Source: Paenibacillus ferrarius (lineage in GTDB: Bacteria > Bacillota > Bacilli > Paenibacillales > NBRC-103111). Taken from it: DNA of 64,000 bases. The notes below the pieces were generated by a model, which saw nothing but the letters and a program-made list of their open reading frames with translations, had not been told where the DNA came from and ran no database searches. The translations under genes were made by a program, and so were the position numbers. Below are positions 32,528 through 41,409 of this stretch, in pieces (position 1 is the first letter of the stretch; each line of letters starts with the position of its first letter). Location of the stretch: positions 29,511-93,510 of the forward strand of contig NZ_MBTG01000024.1 in the NCBI RefSeq assembly GCF_002027705.1, read 5' to 3'.

Positions 32528-33355
32528 CTATACTCGTACCCGAGACCCCAGTGGAATGAGCGTTATTACAGGAGAATGATCCGAATAAATCGTCGGAATG
32601 GCCTGTGCTGAACCGAAATAGGTCCGATTTGTGAACACATAATCGATCCTTTTTCCATCTGTAAATGTCGCCTTCATTGTCTGACTCAACGGGATGTCAC
32701 TCAGTTGCATGTTGTCCATTTTATCCTTAAAAGCATCTAATTCCATATTAAAATCGCCAGTCAGAACTAGCGGTACCTCTGTGTCTGCCAGCAGCTCCGA
32801 AATGCGGGCAAGCTGTACGTTGCGATCTTCCTCGGAAAGTCCCAAGTGGGTTGTAGCTACCTGAATATGTTCTGAGCCCACTTGTAATTGCGCGGTAAGA
32901 AGACTTCTGGTTTCTTTGGCGCCTGGAAGAAGCTCGTAGCTGCTGTTTTCAATCGGATATCGGCTCAAAATAGCATTGCCATATTGGCCTATTGGATAGG
33001 TTAAACTAGGAGCAAACCGCATCTGCATGCCCAGCAGCTCAGCCAACGCTTTGGCTTGATCGACGAAACCGCTCCGCAATCGGAAACGATCCACCTCCTG
33101 CAGCGCGATGACATCCGCATGTTCCTGTCCAAGGAGCTCAGCAATCCGCTCTAGATTCACTTTACCATCTAAACCTTCGCCATGGTGAATATTAAACGTT
33201 ATTATCGTCAAGCCTGCTGAAGATGCCTTTTGGAGGGATACGGGCAGCACCGTGCTGGTTGGCATGCTTTTGATAGAAGAGCTGGACAGTCCCAGCAGCA
33301 GTAGGAAAAGCAAGGTGAAGCAGCTTACATATCTAGTATGCCTCAAAAGTCCCAT
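32528..33355 (-). CDS. Secreted or membrane-anchored endonuclease/exonuclease/phosphatase family protein
   Basis: The 275-residue protein has an N-terminal hydrophobic signal/anchor (residues ~8-28) then an EEP domain: TFNIHHGEG, the metal-binding Glu in ALQEVD, catalytic Asp-Asn in TGDFNME, and terminal SDHSPVI. The catalytic set is complete, so activity is likely. Members cleave phosphodiesters in DNA, sphingomyelin or lipids. The extracytoplasmic location argues against a DNA-repair role. It is divergent from the ydiF-like gene and upstream of the folate gene. The substrate is not predictable from sequence. Confidence 0.85.
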   Translation of the reverse strand: MGLLRHTRYVSCFTLLFLLLLGLSSSSIKSMPTSTVLPVSLQKASSAGLTIITFNIHHGEGLDGKVNLERIAELLGQEHADVIALQEVDRFRLRSGFVDQAKALAELLGMQMRFAPSLTYPIGQYGNAILSRYPIENSSYELLPGAKETRSLLTAQLQVGSEHIQVATTHLGLSEEDRNVQLARISELLADTEVPLVLTGDFNMELDAFKDKMDNMQLSDIPLSQTMKATFTDGKRIDYVFTNRTYFGSAQAIPTIYSDHSPVITLIPLGSRVRV

Positions 33356-33497
33356 TCGCTCATCCCCATCCTATCCGAATCGATGCAAAATTAAGCATAC
33401 GATGCGCTGCAGCATGGTGTATACTAGTGAATTGATGGGATTTATAGCAGGTGGCTTGGAACGAGTTCTTTCATTAATAAGCAGGAGGTAGCTTCAG

Positions 33498-35444
33498 ATG
33501 CTATTGCAGGTTTCGAACATTTCCAAAAATTACGGGGTACGTTCCGTACTCTCCAATATAACGCTTCAAATCGAAGATCGGGAACGAATTGGTTTAGTCG
33601 GCGTGAATGGGGCCGGTAAATCGACTCTGCTTCAAATCATTGCCGGCGAAATGTCCTATGACAGCGGCGATCTTTTCAAAGCAAAGGAAACCAAGATCGG
33701 TTATTTAAAACAAAACAGCGGACTGCAAACCGATAAATCCATTTGGAATGAACTCCTGAGCGTGTTCAGTTCCTTACTGGAGACGGAGCGAGAACTGCGC
33801 GAGCTGGAAGCCATCATGGCTGACCCTGATCTGATATCGGATGACAAAAAATACGAAAGCACGATGAACCGTTACGCTTTGCGTTCCGAATGGTTTCGCG
33901 AGCAAGGCGGCTTTGAAATCGAAGCGAAAATCCGCGGCATTCTGCACGGCATGGGATTCGGCCAATTTTCTCCCGATACCCTCGTTCAAACGCTTAGCGG
34001 CGGTCAGAAGACACGGCTAGCTTTGGCCAAAATGCTTCTTGAAGAGCCCGATCTGCTTATGCTCGATGAGCCGACCAACCACTTGGATATTCCGACGCTA
34101 ACTTGGCTGGAGGGTTATTTGCGGGGTTACCCAGGCGCTATTCTGGTTGTGTCACATGACCGCTTTTTCCTGGATGCCTTAGTTACTTCCATTTATGAAA
34201 TTGAGCGCAATGCTTCCAAACGGTACACCGGCAACTATTCTAGATTTATTGAAATCAAAGAAGCCAATTATGAAATCGAAATGAAGCAGTTTGAAAAGCA
34301 GCAGGAAGAAATTTCGAAGCTGGAGGATTTCGTGCAGCGCAACATTGTGCGTGCCTCAACGACGAAGAGAGCGCAAAGCCGCCGTAAGCAGCTGGAAAAA
34401 ATGGATCGATTGGATAAGCCGATGGGGGATTTGAAGCGGGCTTCATTTTCTTTTGAAATTGCCCAAACGTCCGGCAAAGAAGTGCTGCAAGTCGATCGTT
34501 TGGCACTTTCCTATGACGGCAAAAAGCGGCTGCTCGACGGCGTCTCCTTCCAGCTGCGCCGTTCCGAAACGGCCGCGCTTATCGGACCCAACGGTGTCGG
34601 CAAATCCACATTGTTAAAAACCTTAATCGGTCAACACAAGCAAGATGCAGGCACATTCAAATGGGGCTCTGGCGTCACCATCGGATATTACGATCAAGAG
34701 CAAACCGGCTTAACCCCCTCGAACAGTGTACTGGAGGAAGTGTGGAACACGTATCCGCATTTAGAGGAAGCTCGCATTCGCACTGTGCTGGGGAACTTTC
34801 TGTTCAGCGGCGAAGACGTATTCAAGAAAGTCGCAGCCTTAAGCGGCGGCGAAAAAGCGCGTGTCGCACTAGCGAAGCTAATGCTGCAGAAAGCGAACGT
34901 TCTAATTCTCGATGAGCCTACCAACCATCTGGATTTGTATAGCAAAGAGGTGCTGGAATCAGCCTTAATGGATTATGAGGGCACCCTGCTTTTCATCTCC
35001 CATGACCGCTACTTCCTGAATAAAATGGCTGAAAGCATGCTGGATTTGCAAAAAGACGGGCTCATCAGCTATCTGGGCAACTATGACGATTATCTGGAGA
35101 AAAAGGCCGAGCTTGCCGAAATGGAAACGAAACGTCTAGCCAAAGAGGCCGAGAAAAAAGCCTCCAGCGGCTCCGCCGCCGCCAAAAGCGAACCTGCCAG
35201 CGGCAGTGGATACGAAGCAGACAAGCTCGCTAAGCGTGAAGAACGCAGCCGCCAGCGCAAGCTGGAACAGCTGGAGCAGGACATCGCCCGACTGGAAGAC
35301 GAAGTCTCTGCCCTGGAAGCGGAGCTTGCTGACCCAGAAGTATACAACAACTACGTCCTTGTGCAAGAGAAGACTGCCGCGGTAGAACAGCGGAAGAGCT
35401 CGCTGGCCGCGATTTATGAGGAGTGGGAGACTTTGTTGGCTTGA
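33498..35444 (+). CDS. ABC-F family ATPase, YdiF type
   Basis: The 648-residue cytoplasmic protein has two ABC ATPase domains without membrane segments. Domain 1 has GVNGAGKST and LSGGQKTRLALA with LDEPTNHLD. Domain 2 has GPNGVGKST, LSGGEKARVALA and LDEPTNHLD. The linker holds the charged helices of the P-site tRNA interaction motif, and a C-terminal coiled coil covers ~560-645. ABC-F proteins act on stalled ribosomes. The coiled-coil tail and the position near moaC and tsaD match B. subtilis YdiF. An AGGAGG site precedes the ATG. Its neighbours do not encode antibiotic resistance, so a housekeeping role is more likely than drug protection. Confidence 0.93.
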   Translation: MLLQVSNISKNYGVRSVLSNITLQIEDRERIGLVGVNGAGKSTLLQIIAGEMSYDSGDLFKAKETKIGYLKQNSGLQTDKSIWNELLSVFSSLLETERELRELEAIMADPDLISDDKKYESTMNRYALRSEWFREQGGFEIEAKIRGILHGMGFGQFSPDTLVQTLSGGQKTRLALAKMLLEEPDLLMLDEPTNHLDIPTLTWLEGYLRGYPGAILVVSHDRFFLDALVTSIYEIERNASKRYTGNYSRFIEIKEANYEIEMKQFEKQQEEISKLEDFVQRNIVRASTTKRAQSRRKQLEKMDRLDKPMGDLKRASFSFEIAQTSGKEVLQVDRLALSYDGKKRLLDGVSFQLRRSETAALIGPNGVGKSTLLKTLIGQHKQDAGTFKWGSGVTIGYYDQEQTGLTPSNSVLEEVWNTYPHLEEARIRTVLGNFLFSGEDVFKKVAALSGGEKARVALAKLMLQKANVLILDEPTNHLDLYSKEVLESALMDYEGTLLFISHDRYFLNKMAESMLDLQKDGLISYLGNYDDYLEKKAELAEMETKRLAKEAEKKASSGSAAAKSEPASGSGYEADKLAKREERSRQRKLEQLEQDIARLEDEVSALEAELADPEVYNNYVLVQEKTAAVEQRKSSLAAIYEEWETLLA

Positions 35445-35480
35445 TTGGGTACGTATGTACGTATACTCAATTGCTGCTAC

Positions 35481-37910
35481 TTAAGGCTGTGAAACAGCCT
35501 TATTGCTGCTGGATATGAGGATACCCGTCTCTATCTCCGCCTCCAGCTCCTGCAAGCGCAGGAGCAGCATCGGCACCGCGACGAAAATGATCATCGTCGC
35601 TGCTGCAACAATGCCGGAGTCATTCAGCAGCAGCGCTGCGATGGCTCCGATCATATTCGCTGAGAACCCGTACATCCAGTACGGGTTTTTGCTTTGCCAT
35701 ACGCGGAGTCGGCCGCGAGGACGCAGCACCAGCACGGCCATCACGAAAAGACTCGTGATGAGGACCTTGCTCCACACGGATGCCCGCAGCAGGTGCACAT
35801 TCATCCGCAGCTTGCGCTCGATCAGATGTCCGATCTGATCGAGCTGCCCGGCGCGCAGCGCGTGGAACGCGCGCCCAACATGGCTCTCCCGCGCTGCAGC
35901 CGCGGGAGAATCAGCGCTGTTGAGCAGCCACAGCGCCCCAAACCCAAGCGCGAGCAGCACCGTCAGCAGGGCAGCGCCCCTGCCTAAGCGCAGCTCGCGC
36001 CAGCGATCGCCGGCGAAGCAGTGCACGCCGGCTACGCCGAAGGCGACCGCGGCGCTCAACGCGCCGCCCGCGTTCGCGCCAAGTGACGGTGCCGCCAGGC
36101 AGCCCGTCACAAGCAAGAAGCACGCGATCGGCGCAGCCGCGCGCGCAGTCACAGCTCCAAGCCCGCTGCCGCGCAGCGTGGGCCGAACAGCATCATGACG
36201 GCGCTGCAAAGCCGCCGTCACCGCAAGCACAAGGGCGCCAATCAACACGCCCATGTATTCATTCCCGATGCCATAGTAGCGGGCGCCAATCATCGGGTCA
36301 TAGCCCAGCAGCGAATATTTCATCGCATGCGAGCCCGTGCAGACATCCACCATGAGCACCCCAGCCGTGCCATAGGCAAGCCAGATCATGCCTGAGGATA
36401 GCGGCCATTTTGCCAGAAGAACAGAACAAAGCAAACAGCCCGCGATGAAAAGAACGATCATCCATAAGATCGCACCTTCTATCCCCAGTGCATTCGTCAA
36501 AGGAAGCACCCACAGGCCCAAAAGCAGCATAACAACTGGTGCTACAAGTAGAGAGTAGAGAAACATATGCACGATTTTTCGCCCAGGCATGGCACCACCT
36601 TTCCACTCCTCAGCTCGCAGTGAATCTGCCGCCTTTTTTTTCATCCATAAGACATACAGCAAACTGGCAAGTAAAACAACCATTTCGCAAGTCACAAAAG
36701 GATACAAAAGCAGAGGGCGGCTCCGATAAATCGTCTGCATACTGCTGAGCTCCTTCTCAAGTCCTGCCAGAGCATTCACTTCTCTCGTAGTAGATAAAGG
36801 AATCCCATTAAGCCCAGACGGAAGCGGGATATTAAATTCATCAATCAGCGTACTTGTAAAATCGGCTGCCGTAACTACACCCGGTCTGCGCGTTGAATCC
36901 GAAACAAGAATTCCCGCTTGAGAATCCACGGTGTAGTGAAGGAGTGGTGACAAATACGCTTTGCTTTTAGCCGCTTCACTATGCACCTCTGGCGAGAAAA
37001 TCCAAATACTTTCCCGATCTGTCATTCTGGCTATCCGCTGACCAAGCCACTCGTCCATCTCTTTTAAAATTTGCCCCTTCAGCTCGTCGAATCGGGCTTC
37101 AGAATAATGGGCCTTATCCAGATAAAGTCTATTCAGATCAGCCAGTTCAATAAGTTGAAGGTTTGGTTTCTCACTTTTGCCCCCTAATTCAAGCAATTGT
37201 GCATAAGCGGTAGCTACGCCATAAGGTCTATCCACAGCTGAGGTCATGATTTCATTTCCGATAAATCCGCTATCCACAAAACCATCTGAATCCATGAGCA
37301 TCATCGGACTGTATCGCCGTGTTTTATCCTCATCTATCGACGTTCTCTTGCTCCAATCACTGTTTCCGATGACAGAACGATGAATGCCATATTCCTTCAA
37401 TAAACTGCCAAGCAGGCCAGGTCCGTAGTTCAGCTTCCTGTTCAGATGCTGCAGCCTGACTATATCGGGTACAATCAGCAAATCCGCTTCGCTTCTAGGA
37501 CTGACTTCTCCCGTATTCTCGCCAACATAGCGCTTTCTTACATCCAATATGGAAGCCCCCCTCCAGCTTTCCTTGGCTGCAAAAGCCTGCACGTCCGCAA
37601 TGCCCACCGATGGTTCACCCGCACCTAAAGAGAGATACACATCGCGCATCCCTCGATTCGCTGTTCGTATATTCATGGCTCCAACCCCTCCTTTCTCCGT
37701 CACTTGACGAAAATGAGGCAGCTTCGCCAGTTGCTCTGATCGCAGCTCTAGAAAAGAGAGGCTAGGTATCGAAACTACCGTCACCTGCTTGGATTGATCT
37801 TGTTTGTGGATGGCTGGCTCATTTTGAGCCCCAATTCCCTCCGCGCTTGTGGACAACTCCAATAAAATAGTCAAGATACCCACAATGCAGGTTATTTTCT
37901 TAAGTTGCAT
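35481..37910 (-). CDS. Large membrane protein of unknown function with extracytoplasmic phosphatase-like N-terminus
   Basis: The 809-residue product has a signal peptide, then a ~370-residue extracytoplasmic region with the general layout of alkaline-phosphatase-superfamily domains (VTVVSIPSLSF at the start, LLIVPDI, and a final PGVVTAADFTSTLIDEF before LNGIPL). The usual metal-binding Asp of the first strand is not evident. The C-terminal half has about ten membrane helices and a GARYYGIGNEYMG loop that recurs in actinobacterial and Firmicute membrane proteins. I do not recognise a characterised homologue. A strongly GC-rich, Ala-rich patch lies at about 35830-36240. It is convergent with the ydiF-like gene; a DnaA-box cluster lies just upstream. 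A short AAGGCTGT hairpin overlaps its stop. Confidence 0.7.
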   Translation of the reverse strand: MQLKKITCIVGILTILLELSTSAEGIGAQNEPAIHKQDQSKQVTVVSIPSLSFLELRSEQLAKLPHFRQVTEKGGVGAMNIRTANRGMRDVYLSLGAGEPSVGIADVQAFAAKESWRGASILDVRKRYVGENTGEVSPRSEADLLIVPDIVRLQHLNRKLNYGPGLLGSLLKEYGIHRSVIGNSDWSKRTSIDEDKTRRYSPMMLMDSDGFVDSGFIGNEIMTSAVDRPYGVATAYAQLLELGGKSEKPNLQLIELADLNRLYLDKAHYSEARFDELKGQILKEMDEWLGQRIARMTDRESIWIFSPEVHSEAAKSKAYLSPLLHYTVDSQAGILVSDSTRRPGVVTAADFTSTLIDEFNIPLPSGLNGIPLSTTREVNALAGLEKELSSMQTIYRSRPLLLYPFVTCEMVVLLASLLYVLWMKKKAADSLRAEEWKGGAMPGRKIVHMFLYSLLVAPVVMLLLGLWVLPLTNALGIEGAILWMIVLFIAGCLLCSVLLAKWPLSSGMIWLAYGTAGVLMVDVCTGSHAMKYSLLGYDPMIGARYYGIGNEYMGVLIGALVLAVTAALQRRHDAVRPTLRGSGLGAVTARAAAPIACFLLVTGCLAAPSLGANAGGALSAAVAFGVAGVHCFAGDRWRELRLGRGAALLTVLLALGFGALWLLNSADSPAAAARESHVGRAFHALRAGQLDQIGHLIERKLRMNVHLLRASVWSKVLITSLFVMAVLVLRPRGRLRVWQSKNPYWMYGFSANMIGAIAALLLNDSGIVAAATMIIFVAVPMLLLRLQELEAEIETGILISSSNKAVSQP

Positions 37911-38018
37911 GCGTTAATCTCCATCGTTTTTGCTTTTAGCATTTTCCAGCAAGCATAAAAGTATCCACCGACGGATTGTTCCGACAATTTAAGAAGGTTT
38001 ATCTAGAGCCCCTATTTC

Positions 38019-38237
38019 TTATCCACATCGTTATCCACAAAAAAAGAGAGGCAAAAACCGCCCCCCTCTGCACTTCTCTATTGTTTTCCACATACTTATC
38101 CACATTGTCCACAAAAAATTGTGAAAAAGTTATTCTTTTCTTTCACCCTCTGAAACCGTTGGCAAATCTGCTTTTCCACTAGTTATGCACATTATCCACA
38201 GGGCATGTGTATAACCTTGCTCACAAGCTGTGTATAT
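38019..38237. promoter_or_regulatory. DnaA-box cluster in a 363-bp intergenic region
   Basis: Within 219 bp I count nine DnaA-box-like 9-mers. Four are exact TTATCCACA (38019-38027, 38031-38039, 38096-38104, 38192-38200). One is TTATGCACA (38183-38191) and one TTATACACA on the minus strand (38206-38214), so six fit TTATNCACA. Three have one mismatch: TTTTCCACA (38084), TTGTCCACA (38105), and ATATACACA on minus (38229). Chance alone would not give this density. No dnaA, dnaN or rnpA is nearby, so this is not the usual oriC. The rest of 37911-38273 has no coding frame. Confidence 0.8.
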
Positions 38238-38273
38238 ATCTAAGTTTTCTTACAATTTAACATGCAGCTTTGT

Positions 38274-39839
38274 TTAAGAAGCTGTCGTTGTCTCCGTTGT
38301 TTCTGCCGGCTGCCTTTGCATCCGAATGGCTTGATTGCAAGCCGAGATAAAAGCTTTCGCCACAGCAACAAGGACATCCTGGTCAATACCCGTATTTTTG
38401 TACGTTTGGCCGCCCACCGAGATGGTTACTTCTGCTTCCCCGGTTGCTTTTTCACCTGTGGATAACGAATGAAGCTCTAGATCGGAGAAATCCACTTCCA
38501 TTGGAATCGCTTGGCGCAGACTTTGCACGATCGCTTCAATCGGACCTTCTCCAGTCCCGGAAAACGCTTTTTCTACACCTGTCTGATTGTCCCTAACGGA
38601 AACGGAAGCAACTCGCTCACTATCACTATTGGAAACAAGCTGTACATGGACCAGCGAGAATGGCTCCATTTGCCCATCTACGGTTGAACCCACAAGTTCC
38701 ATCAGTTGATCATCTGTCACCATTTTTTGCTCGTCTGCTTTCTCTTTGAAACGGGTGTACAGGCTTTCCAGCTCTTCTCCTGTCAGCTCGATCCCGAACT
38801 GGCCTACGCGATGCTTCAGGGCATGACGGCCTGAATGTTTGCCAAGAATGATCATTGAACGCGGAATGCCCAGCTTCTCTGGATCCATAATTTCATAAGT
38901 GTTGCGGTTTTTCAGCAGTCCGTCTTGGTGGATGCCTGCTTCATGCTGGAACGCATTGCGACCGACAATTGGCTTGTTATAAGCAATCGGGAAACCCATG
39001 ATGCGGCTGATCATTTTGGACGTGTTAAAAATCTCGCTAGGCACAATGCCTGTTTCTACGCCCATCGTATGTTTGCGAGTCTCAATCGCCATAACCAACT
39101 CTTCAAGCGAGCAGTTTCCAGCACGTTCCCCTACACCGTTCACCGTGACTTCGACATGTGTGACCCCGGCTGCAATGGCAGCGAGACTGTTCGCAACTGC
39201 TAGACCAAGGTCATTGTGGCAATGCGCACTGTATTCGACCGTATCGCCGCCTCTGACACTTTGACGCACTCTGCGGAACATCGCTCCGTATTCTTCCGGC
39301 AGGGCATAACCTACAGTATCCGGGATATTCAGGATCGTAGCTCCTTCCGCAATGACCGCTTCCAGCACTTCAAAGAGGAATTCATCCCCCGTCCGCGTTG
39401 CATCCATCGGTGAGAATTCGATACGATCGACGAATTGCTTGGCATAACCAACCATCGAACGAGCCATCTCGACCACTTGCTGACGGGATTTGCGCAGCTG
39501 GAAATCCAGATGGATATCCGACGAGGATAGGAACATGTGAATTCGGCGTGAGGCTGCGTCTTCGGTCGCTTTGACCGCCGCATCGATATCTGCCTTCATT
39601 GCTCTTGCGAAGCCGCAAATTTCTACCGTATGCAGCTCGCGTGAGATTTGCTGAACCGCTTGGAAATCTCCTGGACTCGAGATCGGGAAACCCGGCTCAA
39701 TGGTATCTACGCCCATTTTGGCCAGCTGTCTCGCGATGCGAATTTTCTCTTCCGGGTACAGGGATGCGCCAGGTGCTTGCTCACCATCTCTCAGTGTCGT
39801 GTCAAAAATGCGAATGCGTCGATTATTGTTAGTTTCCAT
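38274..39839 (-). CDS. leuA: 2-isopropylmalate synthase
   Basis: The 521-residue enzyme condenses acetyl-CoA with 2-oxoisovalerate, the first committed step of leucine synthesis. The N-terminal TIM barrel starts IFDTTLRDGEQAPG, with HCHNDLGLA for the metal site and NGVGERAGN. The C-terminal LeuA dimer domain (~390-505) is the leucine-feedback region, so the enzyme is probably allosterically inhibited. AAGGAGG lies 9 bp before the ATG. It is 48 bp downstream of the methyltransferase with no terminator between, so both belong to the leucine T-box transcript. No leuBCD follow, unlike the B. subtilis ilv-leu operon. Confidence 0.97.
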   Translation of the reverse strand: METNNNRRIRIFDTTLRDGEQAPGASLYPEEKIRIARQLAKMGVDTIEPGFPISSPGDFQAVQQISRELHTVEICGFARAMKADIDAAVKATEDAASRRIHMFLSSSDIHLDFQLRKSRQQVVEMARSMVGYAKQFVDRIEFSPMDATRTGDEFLFEVLEAVIAEGATILNIPDTVGYALPEEYGAMFRRVRQSVRGGDTVEYSAHCHNDLGLAVANSLAAIAAGVTHVEVTVNGVGERAGNCSLEELVMAIETRKHTMGVETGIVPSEIFNTSKMISRIMGFPIAYNKPIVGRNAFQHEAGIHQDGLLKNRNTYEIMDPEKLGIPRSMIILGKHSGRHALKHRVGQFGIELTGEELESLYTRFKEKADEQKMVTDDQLMELVGSTVDGQMEPFSLVHVQLVSNSDSERVASVSVRDNQTGVEKAFSGTGEGPIEAIVQSLRQAIPMEVDFSDLELHSLSTGEKATGEAEVTISVGGQTYKNTGIDQDVLVAVAKAFISACNQAIRMQRQPAETTETTTAS

Positions 39840-39887
39840 TGTTATTTCCTCCTTAGATTTGGGGCCAGTGGTCTGGCTAAAGTTTGG

Positions 39888-40700
39888 TTACAGCTTTCTG
39901 CCGATATACATCAAATGGGAGGATACGCCTAACACATATGGACTTTCAGCCATCGCATAAATCGTATCCAGCATTTCATTGAATTCTTCTTCTCCCTGAG
40001 CTCGCCAGTAGTCGAATTGCTCTGACTTGAAAGCTCCCGCTATGCTTGAAGAGCCAATTAGCTTAAGACTTTGGAAGCCGTGGGACTCCATAAAAGGCTT
40101 TATTTCATCAATTTCATAGAAATAAGCGCCGGTGAATCTGCCTTCGTCTGCATGATTAAATGTACCGGTTTGAGCGAATGCTTTAATCGCGTTCATCTTG
40201 TCATTCGGCTTCCAATGCTGAGGGGCTGCGAGGGAAGTCATGATATGTCTTATCCTTGTCATGAATGCGACGAAGATGAAGCCGCCGCTTTTGGTGACGC
40301 GATGCAGTTCACGCACGGCAGACTCGCGATCTTCTTGTTTTTGCAAATGGTATAACGGTCCCAGCATCAACGAGGCATCGAATTGCTCGTCATCCAATAT
40401 GTCCAAATTCCGGGCATCTGCGGTGTGGAAGCCGTTGAACTGGGCGGCAAGGTTTAATTCGCTCATTTTGACAGAGGCCATTTCTACGAGCTTGGGCGTA
40501 AGGTCCGTTAACGTAACCTCATACCCGCACTGAGCTAAAGCAGCGGCATATTTGCCAGGGCCTGCTCCATTGTCTAAAATATGCCCTTGCTGCGGCAGAA
40601 AGCTTCTGATGTAGTGCCAGTTGACCATAAATTCAACAGGCTCTCTGTCGAGACGTCCCCATTCATCAAATCTGCTGTAGTATTGGATCACTTCATCCAT
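39888..40700 (-). CDS. Class I SAM-dependent methyltransferase
   Basis: The 270-residue protein has a Rossmann methyltransferase fold: motif I HILDNGAGPGKYA, the acidic end of strand 2 (TLTDLTP), DARNLD, and motif IV-V DASLMLGPLYHL. I chose ATG 40700 with GGGGGGAAG upstream; the longer frame to 40793 would read through the T-box terminator stem. It lies between two leucine T-box leaders and leuA. The link between a methyltransferase and leucine synthesis is unexplained. Candidates are a small-molecule or natural-product methylation. No substrate motif is visible. Confidence 0.88.
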   Translation of the reverse strand: MDEVIQYYSRFDEWGRLDREPVEFMVNWHYIRSFLPQQGHILDNGAGPGKYAAALAQCGYEVTLTDLTPKLVEMASVKMSELNLAAQFNGFHTADARNLDILDDEQFDASLMLGPLYHLQKQEDRESAVRELHRVTKSGGFIFVAFMTRIRHIMTSLAAPQHWKPNDKMNAIKAFAQTGTFNHADEGRFTGAYFYEIDEIKPFMESHGFQSLKLIGSSSIAGAFKSEQFDYWRAQGEEEFNEMLDTIYAMAESPYVLGVSSHLMYIGRKL

Positions 40701-40734
40701 TGGCGCTTCCCCCCTCAAGTCGATTCGCAAACGA

Positions 40735-41025
40735 CAAAAAGACCCGTCATCTCCACATAAGAGACGACGGGTCTTCACCCAGCGCGGTACCACTCTTGTT
40801 GACTCCGAGTCACGGAGCCCACCTCAGATGCAGTCAGCAAGCTTGCTGCCAACTGCATCACCTGATCACGGAGGTCATCCGTTCCTCCCTAACAGCTTCG
40901 TATCTCTGCTGCTCAGGAGGACCGCTTCCAAGCGAGTTCAGGGATTTCACGGTCTGCGTCGCATCAACCCGCAGCTTTCTGTACCGATCAAATGAGCCCT
41001 TACTACTCTTGTTCATTGCGTTTAT
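40735..41025 (-). promoter_or_regulatory. T-box riboswitch 2, leucine (CUC specifier)
   Basis: This second of two tandem leaders is read on the minus strand. Stem I contains GTAAGG and the specifier context TGAACTCG with CTC at 40936-40934. The T-box is AAGAGTGGTACCGCG (40797-40783), and the terminator is GACCCGTCGTCTC paired with GAGATGACGGGTC plus a T run (40774-40735). The antiterminator should form when uncharged tRNA-Leu binds. It directly precedes the methyltransferase gene. Confidence 0.92.
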
Positions 41026-41053
41026 GTTATATTTTGTTCGTTTCAGAACAACC

Positions 41054-41334
41054 AAAAAAGCCTGCCATCTCTTATATAAGAGACGACAGGCTTGAACCTA
41101 CCGTGGTACCACTCTAATTGATCCGAGCTGCTACACTCGAAACCACTCATGTCCCTGATCACGGGGGTCAACCGTCAAGACCTACTTGGGTGCTGGATCC
41201 TTGGCATCCTTATCAGCCTTACCGCTCCCGGGCGAGTTCAGGTTCTGTTTCGTCTGTGCTTTCACCAAGCGCACAGCTCTCTGAGCGAAACTGTTCATCC
41301 TTACTATTCCCGTTCGTTGCGTTTGAAAGTATTG
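41054..41334 (-). promoter_or_regulatory. T-box riboswitch 1, leucine (CUC specifier)
   Basis: This is the first leader after the promoter. Stem I holds AGTAAGGATGAAC, the distal-loop CAGAGAGCTG and GGTGAAAGC, and TGAACTCG with specifier CTC at 41236-41234. The T-box AGAGTGGTACCACGG is at 41115-41101. The terminator, GCCTGTCGTCTC paired with GAGATGGCAGGC followed by T6, is at 41093-41054. It lies in series with T-box 2, with no gene between. Confidence 0.92.
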
Positions 41335-41340
41335 ATTGTG

Positions 41341-41369
41341 ATTATAATATGCCATTTTGGCAAAGTCAA
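41341..41369 (-). promoter_or_regulatory. Sigma-A promoter of the tandem T-box operon
   Basis: TTGACT (41369-41364) and TATAAT (41346-41341) on the minus strand are 17 bp apart, close to consensus. The strong promoter fits an operon that is controlled by attenuation downstream. Confidence 0.85.
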
Positions 41370-41409
41370 TACCGTTATCTGAAAATTTATTTAATGGCTT
41401 TTCCTGCTC

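Noticed and set aside
37911..38273. Replication origin
   Set aside because: The DnaA boxes alone do not make an oriC; dnaA, dnaN, rnpA and a clear unwinding element are absent.
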